Source of the DNA: Prorocentrum cordatum
Taxonomy: Eukaryota; Sar; Dinophyceae; Prorocentrales; Prorocentraceae
NCBI GenBank assembly: GCA_963575745.1
Contig: CAUYUJ010016283.1
Coordinates: 709,452-773,451, forward strand
Reading direction: 5' to 3'
DNA length: 64,000 nucleotides
The position numbers and the translations under genes are program-made. Of this stretch, positions 54,750-64,000 are shown in pieces. Below the pieces are notes generated by a model. That model had not been told where the DNA came from and made no database searches. It saw nothing but the letters and a program-made list of their open reading frames with translations. How positions within the stretch are numbered: position 1 is the stretch's first letter; each line of letters begins with the position of its first letter.

Positions 54750-56020
54750 CGCGCGGCGGCGAGGCGTAGAAAGTCGAGTCCAAGCAGCGAAACGCGCGCG
54801 CCTACGCCGAGCCGAAATCTCGGCGGCACTGGCCGGAGGCCATTACAATCTCAGAGACCCTCAAAGTCCCGCATCGCCCGGCGGCACCCATAACTACCGG
54901 GGCCTGAATAGAATGGAAGGGCGCCGAGCGGACGAAGCCCCCGTGCAAGAGGGAGACGCCGTAAGCAAACCGGGACTGGAAGGTGGGGAAAGTGGCCCCA
55001 GCTCTCCCACCGGCGGCGCATCCGAGCGCCCTGGCGGTCCAAATCGCCGCTCTCGGCGGCAGACTTCCAGCCGCCCTTGCCGGCGCCCTCGCGGCTGGAC
55101 GCGGCCGCGCAGGCTGCGATGCCAGTGGCATCCGCCTTGCCACTCGGCCCCTTGAAACCTTTTCCGCCGCCGTAAATCCCTGCGGCGATACCCAGCAACG
55201 TGGCCAACGTGTCCGATTGCCTTGCTGCGCTTGAACTCTGGATCTCCCGCAATCGTTCTCTCCACCAAGCTCTCGCGGGCGATCTTGTCGCACATGGTCG
55301 CAGGATGAATGCGTCGCTTCTTCGCCTCAAAGCGGGCGCGCGCACTGCGACCACGCGCGCGCTCTCGCACTGGCCGCGAGCTCGGGCATGGCCGGCCACC
55401 ACCAGGACCCCCCCCCCCGACGCCGCAGGATTGCGCGCGGGGGTAGCTGGCCGAGCGCCACGGCTGCCACCCCGCGCCTGCGACGTCGCGACTCCGCGAC
55501 AATGACCGGCCGCGGCGCGTCGCAGCGCCCCTTACCATCTCTGCTGCTAGGCCGACGCGCGCGAAGACCCGGCGCGACGCGCGCCGGACGCGCGCCTGGC
55601 GCGACGCTCGGCCTCCGAAGACGCACTGGCGCCGGGCCTCATAATCTGCGCCCCTGAGACGCATCTGGTCGGGAAATTCAATCTTCCGCTCGCGATTGCC
55701 GAGTCGGCACCCAGATCCACCAGCATTGCCCGCGCCAGGGCCCCAACCGCCCATATCTCTCGCCGTCCGCGCAGCCGCGCTACCGCGTCGGGCCACCCGG
55801 GCGGCGCCGTGGACGACTTACCCTTCGCGCGCGCGACACCGCCACTGCAGGGAAAGTCTCACGCCGAGGCCATCGCGAAGATACTCGCAAGTTGCCGCGC
55901 GTCGAACGCGCTGGTCGCGACCTTCGCTGACGCGCGCCCCCCTGCGGCGCCGCGGTCGCGCGGGCGGCGGGGGCTGCGCGGCGCCGCTGGGGAACCGCGG
56001 CAGTAGCACACGCGACGCGG
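54750..56020. other. Very GC-rich DNA, no recognisable gene
   Basis: Frames are open on both strands. The minus frame 55,402-54,851 reads a Gly-rich segment LLGIAAGIYGGGKGFKG that I cannot assign. CGCGCG-type dinucleotide runs are frequent. I do not call a gene. Confidence 0.45.
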
Positions 56021-56027
56021 AACACCT

Positions 56028-56480
56028 CATGGCCCGTCCGCCCTCAACTGACCAGTAGCCGGCCGGGGCGAGGGCGAAAGACCCGCGCCACAGAGGCCAC
56101 GAGTAGGCCTCGGGCGGAACGACCTTGACGGGACACCCCATGGCCCAGCTGTCCGCGCAAACCAGCGGCTGGCCGCGGCGAGGGCGAAAAAGCCCAAGCC
56201 GCAGAGACCACTGGTAGTCGCGAGGCGGGTCGACCTCGGGGGGCACTTCGCGGTCCGTCTGTCCGCCGCGGCCAGCGGTGGGCCGCGGCGCGTTGGCGAC
56301 AAAGCCCATGCGACAAAGGCCATTAGTAGGCCCAAGGCGGATAGATCTCGACGGGGAACTTCACGGCCCGCGCGTCTGCGCGACGGCAGCGAGGGCCAGG
56401 GGGGCCGGTGACCGCAAGAGCCACTTGTAGGCGCGCGATGCCAGCGCGCGACTGGACGGCAGCTAGTCCCCCGCGGCCAC
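56028..56480 (-). repeat. ~111-bp tandem repeat encoding a 37-residue unit on the minus strand
   Basis: CATGGCCCGTCC/CATGGCCCAGCT/CGGTCCGTCTG/CGGCCCGCGCG begin at 56,028, 56,139, about 56,249 and about 56,362, spaced 110-113 bp. Each is followed by CGGGGCGAGGGCGAAA-like and GCCACAGAGGCCACTRGTAG-like parts. The minus frame stays open and reads diverged copies with VPPE, PPRDYQWSL, GLFRPRRGQPL and ADSWAMGC phrases. Copies differ from each other by many substitutions. Confidence 0.75.
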
Positions 56481-57780
56481 AATAAGCCTCTGCGACGCCA
56501 GCCAAGGCCGTCGAGCACATCACAACTGACGAGGACAACGGGGCCCCGGGCCACCGAGGCCCCATGGAAGCCGGCGGCGACGCGACACAGGGGGGCGCCC
56601 ACGCACGCGCGGATCCTGGACCCCACGGGGGGCGAACCCACGGGCCGCAAAGGAGAGCCAGATCATCGAGCGCGGAGAAACAGACGAGAAAAATCTGCAC
56701 CTGCGGACGGGGGGGATGAGAAGGGGGAGCTTGGACGCGAGCGCGCGCAACGCGGAGGCCAGCGCGCGCGCGCGGGGGGGAGAGGCCAGCGCGCGCGCGG
56801 CCACGCAGGCAGCAGCGGCACGCGGCGGACGGCAAGCACGACCAGGCCGAGAGCGAAGCCAGCCAGCGGCCAGCGCCGAGAGGCGGGGCAGACGGACGAG
56901 ACCGAACGCCGCGGGCGCGACGCGCGAACCGAGCAAGCGAGGAGACGACCCCGAGGCCAGGCGACAGGGACGCGGACAACCACGCATGGAAAGCAGGCAG
57001 GAGCTACGCGACGCGAAACAAGCCGATCGCACGAGACAAGCCGGGGCCAACAAGAAACGAACCGAGCGAGCCAGGGCCAAAGCGAACACGAAGAGCAGGC
57101 AGAAAACGGAGAGACGACGAAGCAGACGGAAAATAAAAAAGAAGGCGGCGGGCCCGCCCGCCCCGCATACGCCGCGGTCGCCCGCGCAGCGTCGCGGCGC
57201 GCGCGCGCCCCGTCGGGCCGCGCGCGCACCTGCGATCCCCGCCTGCGCAGCGGAGGCGCGCGCCCGCGCGCGGACCTGCCCTGCGCGCGCGCCTGCCGAG
57301 CGATCCACGCACACCTGCAGGGCGCGCACCGCGCGCGCCCGCCTGCCGGCCGCGCGCGGCTCCCCGCTGCCCCCCACAGAACCAACCAGCGCCCGCGAAC
57401 CATCGAGATCGCGCGCCCACAACAGACAGGGAGCTGCCTCTGATCCTTCCTTCTCCTGAATAACGAAGAATGCAATAACCGAAACACGCCACTGGGTTGG
57501 CAACCTCACCGCGATCTCCTGCCCTGTCGCGGGATGCATTTGACGCTCTTCTCGAAACACAACAGCGACCCCACGGTGCGCGCCCTGGGCGGGTGTGATT
57601 ACGCGCCGCTCCGAAGCGCGGAATCGGCGACCCTGGCCTACTCGGCTGGGCCACCAGCGCTGCAGGCGCCCCCGCAGATTCTCGAACATCAGGACAACCT
57701 GGAACTTCATCTTGCAAGGCCACCCCCGCATCTGCTGATTCCTGCATCCGCAGTCTGGGCATCGCCTGAATCTCCACGTC
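56480..57780. other. Very GC-rich DNA with CGCGCG runs, no recognisable gene
   Basis: A 429-codon minus frame (57,809-56,520) and a 247-codon plus frame overlap; both owe their length to the lack of AT-rich stops. Only the minus-frame start (PDCGCRNQQMRGWPC) looks at all protein-like and may continue the protease fragment on its right. Confidence 0.45.
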
Positions 57781-58960
57781 ATCTCCATCGACGGGCGCCC
57801 GCAATCCATCTTGATGGGTCTCGATCAGCACGAACTGATTGCCAACGCTCCACTTGCACCGCCCGGGGTGGAGCAGGTTCTCCAACTCCAGGCGCCACGC
57901 ACCTCCCCAAAAAAAATGTCGCGCAGCCCTCGTCGACGTTCTCCGCGACTGGCATGATAGGACGCAAAAATTCAAACAGCAAATGAGGCCCCCAGTCTGG
58001 GTGCATCTCCACCAGCCGGTCGAACTTGATGCTCAGATTGACGCAGTCCACGGAAGTCCATCCTCCTGCCAGTCACTGAGTACAGCTCCACTTTGCACGC
58101 AGGCGCCGCTGGAACTTCACTCCTGCAACCTGGAAAGCTCAAACTGCCATGGGCTCCACTATCCAACAACGGTTCTCCAGATGTTCCCACTGATGTGATC
58201 TGATTCTCGATAGGCATCACAAAGTCCACCGCTCGTTGCCGATGGCTGCCATGACTCCCGTTGAGGCCAAGCTAGGTGGAGTTGTCGAAGACGCAGTCGT
58301 ACTGGACAGGCGCGCCTCTCCTCAATTCTTGGACATGTCGGTTGCCTCCTGCACCGCTGGCCTGGACCAGCAATCCTTCATGCGATGCCCATGTTTCCCA
58401 CCGTGGCTGCAATAGCCGTCGAACTTCTTGTTGGGGTCGTACATATCCTTGAACTTGCCGCCGCCATTGCCCTTGCCTCCTTTCAACTTTCCACCTTTGG
58501 GCTGTCCACCTTTTGGCTGGCCACCTTTCCATTATCCCTTCGGTCCGTTGCTTCGAATGAACCCACACTCCATCGGGTGGGCCCCTTGGGCACATTGTGT
58601 TTGAGCTCCCACTGCAAATTACTTCGATGCCGCATACTGCTCGAGAGATTCCCCGCGTTGAATCGCGTTGGCAATGCTTGCGATGCCCACCTGGTCCGCG
58701 AGGCCCGGCGGTGCCAGATTCTCTAGAAACGCCCTATGTAACACATCTTCGAATACCTGCCCAAACCTCTCCTCGCACTGCCTGACCCTCTCCGATAGTT
58801 TCGTCATCTCGTCGGCCGGGTTCTCCGACGTGCCACTCGTCTGGTTGTTGCGTTGCGCACAGCTTACGATCTCCTCGCTCTGTCTGCAAGCCTCGGCCCC
58901 ATCGCCGCCAGATACGCTGTTTTTATTCCTCGCCAGTCCTGAGAAGCCCCACTGCATGAG
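57780..58960 (-). pseudogene. Retroelement gag-protease fragment
   Basis: On the minus strand, 58,957-58,619 reads EDVLHRAFLENLAPPGLADQ, a gag C-terminal segment known from dinoflagellate copia-like elements. Near 58,410 one frame gives YCSHGGKHGHRMKDCW. This is a CCHC knuckle in which the second Cys is Gly. The frame from 58,229 reads SVGTSGEPLLDSGAHGSL with LLDSGA, the retropepsin active-site motif, then VELYSVTGRRM. After a frame change VNLSIKFDRL and LRPIMPVAENVDEG follow, which fits the protease C-terminal half. At least two frame changes and the lost Cys mark it as dead. No RT follows on its left. Confidence 0.7.
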
Positions 58961-59610
58961 CGAGGTTCGTCAATCAATTTTGCATCCACCAAAGCAATCA
59001 GAAGCTAAACACAAACCCGCAAGCAATGCCACGCAACTGTTCGCCACCATGCAAGAGTTGATTGCACTTTGGCAGCGCGGGGAAATCCTCTTTTCCTTGG
59101 ACCAAACCAGGCGCGTTACAGCACCTCTCCCATCTCTCTCTGGGTTCACTTGGCCCTCTTGGGCTGCAACATCCTATCCCCCGCACGGGGGGGCTACGCG
59201 CCTCAGCGTCTCTTCCCCGGACCTTTAACCCAGGGGCGCTCACAAGCATAACCCAGCTCAACCTGGCCCCACAAGTTACCGCACGTTCTTCAGGAGCACG
59301 AAACAACAGCAGGGAAGACGGGAAAATTGCCGGGCCCCGCGGGGGGGGCCCCCGCGAAGGTCGCCTGTGTGAAGATCCACACTCTGGTGCCTCCGGGGGA
59401 GCCCGCGCCCCCCTTTGCCACGACCAGGGCCTCTTGGACCTCGCCAGGTCCACGGGGCATCCAGCGGGACACCCACGAGCCGTGGAACAGGTTTTAGAGG
59501 GGCCCCCCAAGGGCCGGCAGGGGGCTCGCTGGGCCCCCTAGGCCTCGCGGGGACCGCGCATCGGCCGAACAAAAACACACGCACAAAAAAATATTGTTTT
59601 GGGGGAAAAA
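58960..59610. other. No recognisable gene; G/C-rich palindromic patch
   Basis: GGGCCCCGCGGGGGGGGCCCCCGCG near 59,333-59,357 can fold strongly. Nothing else is recognised. Confidence 0.5.
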
Positions 59611-59611
59611 A

Positions 59612-59618
59612 AAACAAG

Positions 59619-59662
<44 letters not shown>

Positions 59663-59803
59663 CACACACACACACACACACAAACCACACACACACACAC
59701 ACACAAACCACACACACACACACACACACACAAACCACACACACAAACCACACACACACACACAAACCACACACACACACACAAACCACACACACACACA
59801 CAA
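59612..59803 (+). repeat. (CA)n tract with regular AAACCACAC interruptions
   Basis: CA runs are broken by CAAACCACACAC at roughly 20-32-bp intervals, about eight times. An ~20-bp higher-order unit has therefore been added to simple slippage. Confidence 0.96.
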
Positions 59804-59809
59804 ACGGCA

Positions 59810-60590
59810 CTGGCGGAAGCGAACGGAAAACAAGGGGAGTGGGAAACAAAAACAAGAATGCCCCCGATGTCACATCAGGCGCGCCCAACGCAAGCCCCGA
59901 CCAGAGGCGAGGAAGACGAGGAGAGCAGCAGCAAGCAACAAGACCAGCAGGGAGCAGCCCCCCCTTCCCCTCGGCGGCACAGGGCATCCCGCGCCAGTAT
60001 GTAGTCTGAGTTATTGCGTCGACTGCGCCCTACATCTTCGACCGCATTTCCCCCAGGAGGCGCGGGCCCTCGCCCGCCGAGAGTGGGCCCCTTGGTCTTT
60101 AAGCGGCTTCGCTTACCTGCACACTCCTGCCAGTAGCTTCCTGTTGAGATCCCCCACGCAATTGCGGTTTCCGAGTTCGACGTTACTCCTCCCCCTCCCC
60201 CTCGGTAGCATACGACTGAACCGCCGAAGTTTGAACGCGCAAAGTTCCAAGCCGAATCTGACATAGAATGGACCGCGGGGCCCGAGAACAGCAAGAGTCA
60301 AAACAGGCAGCGGGCGCGACCACACCTACGCACACACATATACTGCAACAAGCAAGCAGCACACACATGCATACGCTAGCAATCATTACAACATGCTCAG
60401 CAAACTACATTGGAACTTGTCTGTGTCACTGACACAAGGGGGAGAAAAAAAAGCTTCTCAGCCCCGATTTCACTTAAACTCGCACACACGCGCTGCCAGG
60501 CCTAAAATCAACTCACAACAAAAAACACCATTTCGACTCAGAGTTGAGAGCTGCGCCCTGGCCCCCTCGCATATCGCAGGTCCCACTTAT
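59810..60590. other. No recognisable gene; possible 3' flank or LTR of the copia element
   Basis: By position this is downstream of the minus-strand copia polyprotein, where a 3' LTR would lie. I see no paired repeat because the 5' end of the element is outside the window. Confidence 0.4.
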
Positions 60591-60599
60591 CATGGCCGC

Positions 60600-61662
60600 C
60601 ACGCCGATCGCGCCCCGGCTGAGCTCGACGATCGCGAAACCATGGACACGTCCTTTGTCGTCACCGCCGATTCTTGGATCGACCTGATCTCCTGAAATCG
60701 CGGCGCGGCTAAGTCCCGTCGACACGTACACTGTGACTGCGTGTTCGCCGAGCGCATCCTCATAGGTTCCGGCACGTCTCGAGCAAGCAACTGCAACTGG
60801 CGTATCTCATTCTTCGCGCTGTTTAACTGCAGCTCCAGCTTGTGGTTGCTCACGTTCAGCGTCGTCAGCCTCTTGTAACAGATCCCAAGCTCGTCGTTCC
60901 TTTCGCGCAGCTCCTTGTCGATCGTCGTCAGCCTCTGATCGTACTCTTGCGAACTCTTGCCGCGCTGCTCGAAAACCGCGAAAGAGACTCTAAGTCCTGC
61001 TGCAACTCCCGCACCTTCTTGGCCCTTGCCTCGCGCTCGAGAATCGCCGCCCGCAAACGCTCGATCTCCTCCGCTTGGTCGCACAGCTTGGTCCGCATCT
61101 CGCTGCGCTCGGCATCGTCGTCGTCCTTCTTGGCAGTTGGTCCTGCGATCAAACATGCTTTCATCTCGTCGTTTTTCGCTCTGGGAAATCTCTCGTTCGC
61201 TCGCTTGAAATAGCACGTTGCGCACAGACACCTTCCACACAATAATACCACAGCCACCAGCAAGAGTGTGAGCCCCGTCACGTAGATCCACTGCGTCTCG
61301 TTGATATCGACATTTGGGCAGGTCTCCTCCGCTTTCGTCGTAGTCGCCGCCGTCGCTGACACAAGTGCCGCGAGCCTCTGCGCCGTCCGTGTTCCTGCCC
61401 TGGTAGCTCTAACCGCCTCGCGTTCTGGCTCTCCCTCTTGTAGCTGGTCAACTGCATTCGCCTCGTCGAAATCGGCGGCCGCGTCGTTCAACTCCTGCTC
61501 GCTCTGATCGCGCTCCTTCTGGCTAACCTTCCTGCCTGCCCTGAACGTCGCGTCGTACTTCAGCGCGCGTGTCATCCTCCGTGGCCTCTCCACAAACTGC
61601 TGTCGCACTGCAACTTCGTCAAACCGTCCACCATCTGCTGACACGTGTTTGCCCATCTCCAC
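60600..61662 (-). pseudogene. Copia polyprotein C-terminal tail: membrane segment plus coiled coil
   Basis: The minus frame 61,662-60,928 continues the RNase H end with LKYDATFRAGRKVSQKERD and an acidic helix. Residues 124-146 then read QWIYVTGLTLLLVAVVLL, a convincing membrane helix (61,225-61,293). A Cys cluster CGRCLCATC (61,213-61,239) and a charged coiled coil follow (EEIERLRAAILEREARAK, ELQQDLESL). After one frame change the coil continues (QRLTTIDKELRERNDELG, LNVSNHKLELQLNSAKNE) to about 60,780. A C-terminal membrane/coiled-coil extension is not part of the textbook Ty1/copia layout, though I have a vague memory of membrane segments in dinoflagellate copia proteins. Confidence 0.68.
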
Positions 61663-62322
61663 ACACCACCGAACTCCCTCATCTTCTCGTTCGCCTGCAT
61701 GATCTCGACGCCCGTCCTGCGCTCAGTCAGGCCACCAGCTGGCGCCTGAGAATTCGCCGCGTCGTAGAGTGCCTTACAGTGCGTGATACACGGGCCCCGC
61801 CCGAGCACGCGTAGCAGATCCGCACCTGTCAGCTGCAAGTTGGGATCGAGCATGGTGGTCAGCATCGTCCTCGCAAAATCCACAGCGCCCACCGCGTTGG
61901 CCGCCGCTTGAGCTTCCCCGGCTAGAGAGCCCCTGCAAATACGAGCCAACGTCTTGCTCGTCCAGTCGATGATAACCAAAAATGTAAGCTGACCGTCGTC
62001 GATCCTCTCGTCCTCGATAGTGAATATCACATGGCCTCCTAGTGACTCGCCATTCGGTCTCGTTGCCCACGAAGCGCTCCAGTAAATTCCTAAACGTAGC
62101 AGCTCCCACGTGGACACGCATCGGATACGAATGCCCACGTCTCCGCTCCTTCAGGAACCGCAATGACTCGTTGGCCCCCAGCAAACTTCCCACTGTAGCC
62201 TTACTCACGTCGCCTTGGGCAAATGAAACCGCCGCCGCCGCCTGCACCATGCACTGAGACGCCGGCCACTGCATAGCTCCATTCAGTCCTCGCAGCTGGT
62301 TGATCTCCTTAGGCGTGCACAA
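61572..62322 (-). pseudogene. Ty1/copia RNase H domain
   Basis: The minus frame from 62,322 reads CTPKEINQLRGLNGAMQWP, AAAAVSFAQGDVS and NESLRFLKE, the RT-RNase H connection. After a frame change, the frame from 62,138 reads SWATRPNGESLGGHVIF, DWTSKTLARICRGSLAGEAQ (Glu of the active site), PCITHCKALYDAANSQAP (the usual Asp before CK reads His), LTERRTGVEIMQANEKM and WANTCQQMVDGLTK. RNase H removes the RNA strand during reverse transcription. The Asp-to-His change and frame change make this copy inactive. Confidence 0.82.
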
Positions 62323-62364
62323 ATCGTCCGGGTGCTGGCGGCGAACCTTCCCGATGCTTATCGG

Positions 62365-63187
62365 TTAGACCTTGTGGATGTACCCCTCGGCCATGACCTC
62401 GATCTCGTTCCTTGACTGCGCCTGAGTGGTCTCCATACCACAGAAAACAATTCCAGCTTGAAACTCCCATTTTCCGAACTTGAACCGCATGCTAAGGGTC
62501 TGAACTCGGTCCAGGAACGCGCCCTCGCAGGCCTGCTCGTCGGTCAGATCGGCCTCGCACTCCAAGTTCTCGCCGCCACCGATGAAGTCACCCACGTGTA
62601 AACCCAAAACCCCGTCCAGGACGCAGTTCGGCCGTCGTCCGCGCCCCACGCCAGGAACAGGTAATCGCCGTCTGCCGCGTTACGGCATGACAGGAAACAG
62701 CACCGATCCAGTTGATGTCGCAAAGACCCGACGTCGATCATGGCCTCGGCAATCGTCTGATTCCACTGCCTTGGGGCGCGAACATCTCCAAAAGCTGGCT
62801 TTAGCACCCGCAAAATCTCGCCGCCCTTCAGACCCATCATCTTCGCCAACCTCCTTCGGATGTCCTTCGTCGGTCTGCTGAATACACGCACTCCTTGCCC
62901 ACGAATGTCCTTGGCCCGCAGAAATGCGCTCATCTTCCACGACTGCTGACACAGGATGAGTAGGATGAGGTACCTCGCGAGAGCCTCGTCAGCGTCGGGC
63001 TGGCCTTCTCCACGTTCGTGCTCGGCACCTCTTCTAAATGGAACCCTTGTAGAATGACTGGAGCGCTGGCCTCTCGAACTCCGCCCTTCATCTGCCACTT
63101 CAGCAGAAGACGCATAGGACAGACTTCACCAGCTCCCGCCGTAGACTCGCTGACCGCTCGCCATGCCTGGTTCTCGATCCAGGGCAT
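62365..63187 (-). pseudogene. Ty1/copia reverse transcriptase domain, catalytic Asp replaced
   Basis: The frame from 63,187 reads ENQAWRAVSES, RLLLKWQMKGGVREASAPVI and LQGFHLEEV. That from 63,098 reads SWKMSAFLRAKDIRGQGVRV, TKDIRRRLAKMMGLKGGEIL and LKPAFGDVRAPRQWNQTIAE. The last, from 62,649, reads VLGLHVGDFIGGGE. Motif C, expected as HVDD, is HVGD: the codon at 62,590-62,592 is GGT (Gly). A TAG stop (about 63,194) separates the RT from the upstream linker, a TAA lies at about 62,365, and two frame changes lie between. The order of all parts is that of copia RVT_2. Confidence 0.85.
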
Positions 63188-63193
63188 CAGCGC

Positions 63194-64000
63194 CTAGGTC
63201 ATGGCCTCGTCGAACTGCTTCTTTTCGTCCGTCGTGAACCTGGCTTCCACTACCGCGTCGCGCTCCGCCGCGTTCGCCAGGTAGATCGTCTCCTCGCCCT
63301 CGTACAAGAGCAGCAACTCGTCGTCACCAGTATCCATTCTAGTAGTCTGCGTCTCCATCGGCATGATCCTCGGCCTCCTCGTCAACGGTCTGAGCCCGTC
63401 GAACCGCCTCGCCGCGTTGATGCTGTCCAACAGCTCGCCCCTATCGCCCGCCTTTCGCTTCTCCGCCTTGGCCCCCCGCCCAACGGCTTCTGCTTTCTCT
63501 CGGCCAGGGGCCTCGAGATTAGATTCACGCACACCATCGGCTTCCGGCACATCAGCTTCCGGTCGAGACTCGCCTGCCGCAGCCCGCGGCTGCGCCTCCG
63601 TCTGCGCATTCGCGAGTGGTTCGACATCGTCATCATTATGCTTATCCTCGTCGGGTTGAGCCTGCTCGTCGCCCGGGCCCGCCGCCTTGCCGTCGGCATC
63701 CACGCCCATAGCGTCCACGCCCATTCCTTAATGCTGTCCGTCATCCACGCGGCCCTCTGGATCACCGAGCGCCTCGCCAACGCAATCCTTGTACTTGATA
63801 GACCCGGTCGCGTTCTTCAGCCTCTTGAGCAACCTCTCCGCCGTCGACAAAGGCATACCGAAATCGTCATTTTGATATTCTCTTTGCCGTCGCTCCTCCG
63901 GTAGCTCTGGCCCCAGCAACTCATGCGTCGCCCTGAGCGGCGCGTTGTTACGCACGCACCAGATGACTGACTGCCTCAGCTTGTCGGGGTCGCCCGCATA
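63194..64000 (-). pseudogene. Copia pol segment upstream of RT, incomplete at window end
   Basis: The minus frame 63,955-63,728 reads PLRATHELLGPELPEERRQ and LSTAERLLKRLKNATGSIKY. A stop and then the frame from 63,724 give a Gly/Glu/Ala-rich linker, KRKAGDRGELLDSINAARR and EEETIYLANAAERDAV-like residues just ahead of RT. Integrase should lie upstream of this, beyond base 64,000. I do not recognise a specific fold here. Confidence 0.5.

Noticed and set aside
56520-57809. 429-codon minus frame
   Set aside because: GC content is so high that stops are rare. Opposite-strand frames are equally open and no motif is visible beyond the first residues.

Overview
This 64-kb window looks like nuclear DNA from a dinoflagellate or a very similar large-genome protist. 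The case rests on three observations. The retrotransposon proteins resemble the Ty1/copia and LINE proteins that are abundant in dinoflagellate genomes; I recognise them from memory and have not searched for them. Simple and tandem repeats of nearly every period make up a very large share of the sequence. I could find no convincing host gene, rRNA, tRNA, spliced-leader gene, CRISPR array or bacterial-style operon. Most long open frames are by-products of repeats whose unit length is a multiple of three, or of GC-rich DNA.

Layout. 0-2.8 kb: an ATC tract, a Pro-Thr-encoding minisatellite and a long GAT tract. 2.8-13.5 kb: weakly structured DNA with minisatellites, CAA tracts, a 73-bp tandem array between 85-bp direct repeats, and the first blocks of a dispersed CCAAGA-type repeat. 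13.6-14.4 kb: a broken LINE reverse transcriptase on the minus strand. 14.7-17.3 kb: a satellite of about 27 copies of a 90-bp unit, interrupted by a cluster of inverted repeats. 17.4-22.4 kb: dispersed repeat families, several with partners elsewhere in the window. 22.7-27.1 kb: a decayed Ty1/copia pol on the minus strand, read as integrase, reverse transcriptase (RT) and RNase H. 29.2-30.4 kb: a CTC / NNT-trinucleotide / CTC composite. 30.9-37.5 kb: a nearly complete but frameshifted LINE on the plus strand, with ORF1, endonuclease, RT, RNase H and a C-terminal Cys region. 37.5-38.4 kb: in-frame tandem repeats. 38.8-40.3 kb: a long CTC tract joined to a second LINE 3' end. 44.3-45.7 kb: a copia gag on the minus strand with an intact zinc knuckle. 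46-54.7 kb: satellites and microsatellites, including a second CTC/ATC/NNT/CTC composite and an inverted pair of related satellites. 54.8-57.5 kb: very GC-rich DNA with a 111-bp tandem repeat. 57.8-59.0 kb: a gag-protease fragment on the minus strand. 60.6-64.0 kb: a copia polyprotein on the minus strand that runs off the window end, with RT, RNase H and a C-terminal membrane segment followed by a coiled coil.

The window is best read as a graveyard of retroelements set among tandem repeats. None of the five main element remnants can make a full protein as sequenced: all carry frameshifts, stops or altered catalytic residues. The most unusual items are the paired NNT composites, the palindrome cluster inside the 90-bp satellite, the membrane/coiled-coil tail of the copia polyprotein, and the dispersed repeat families that recur in both orientations.
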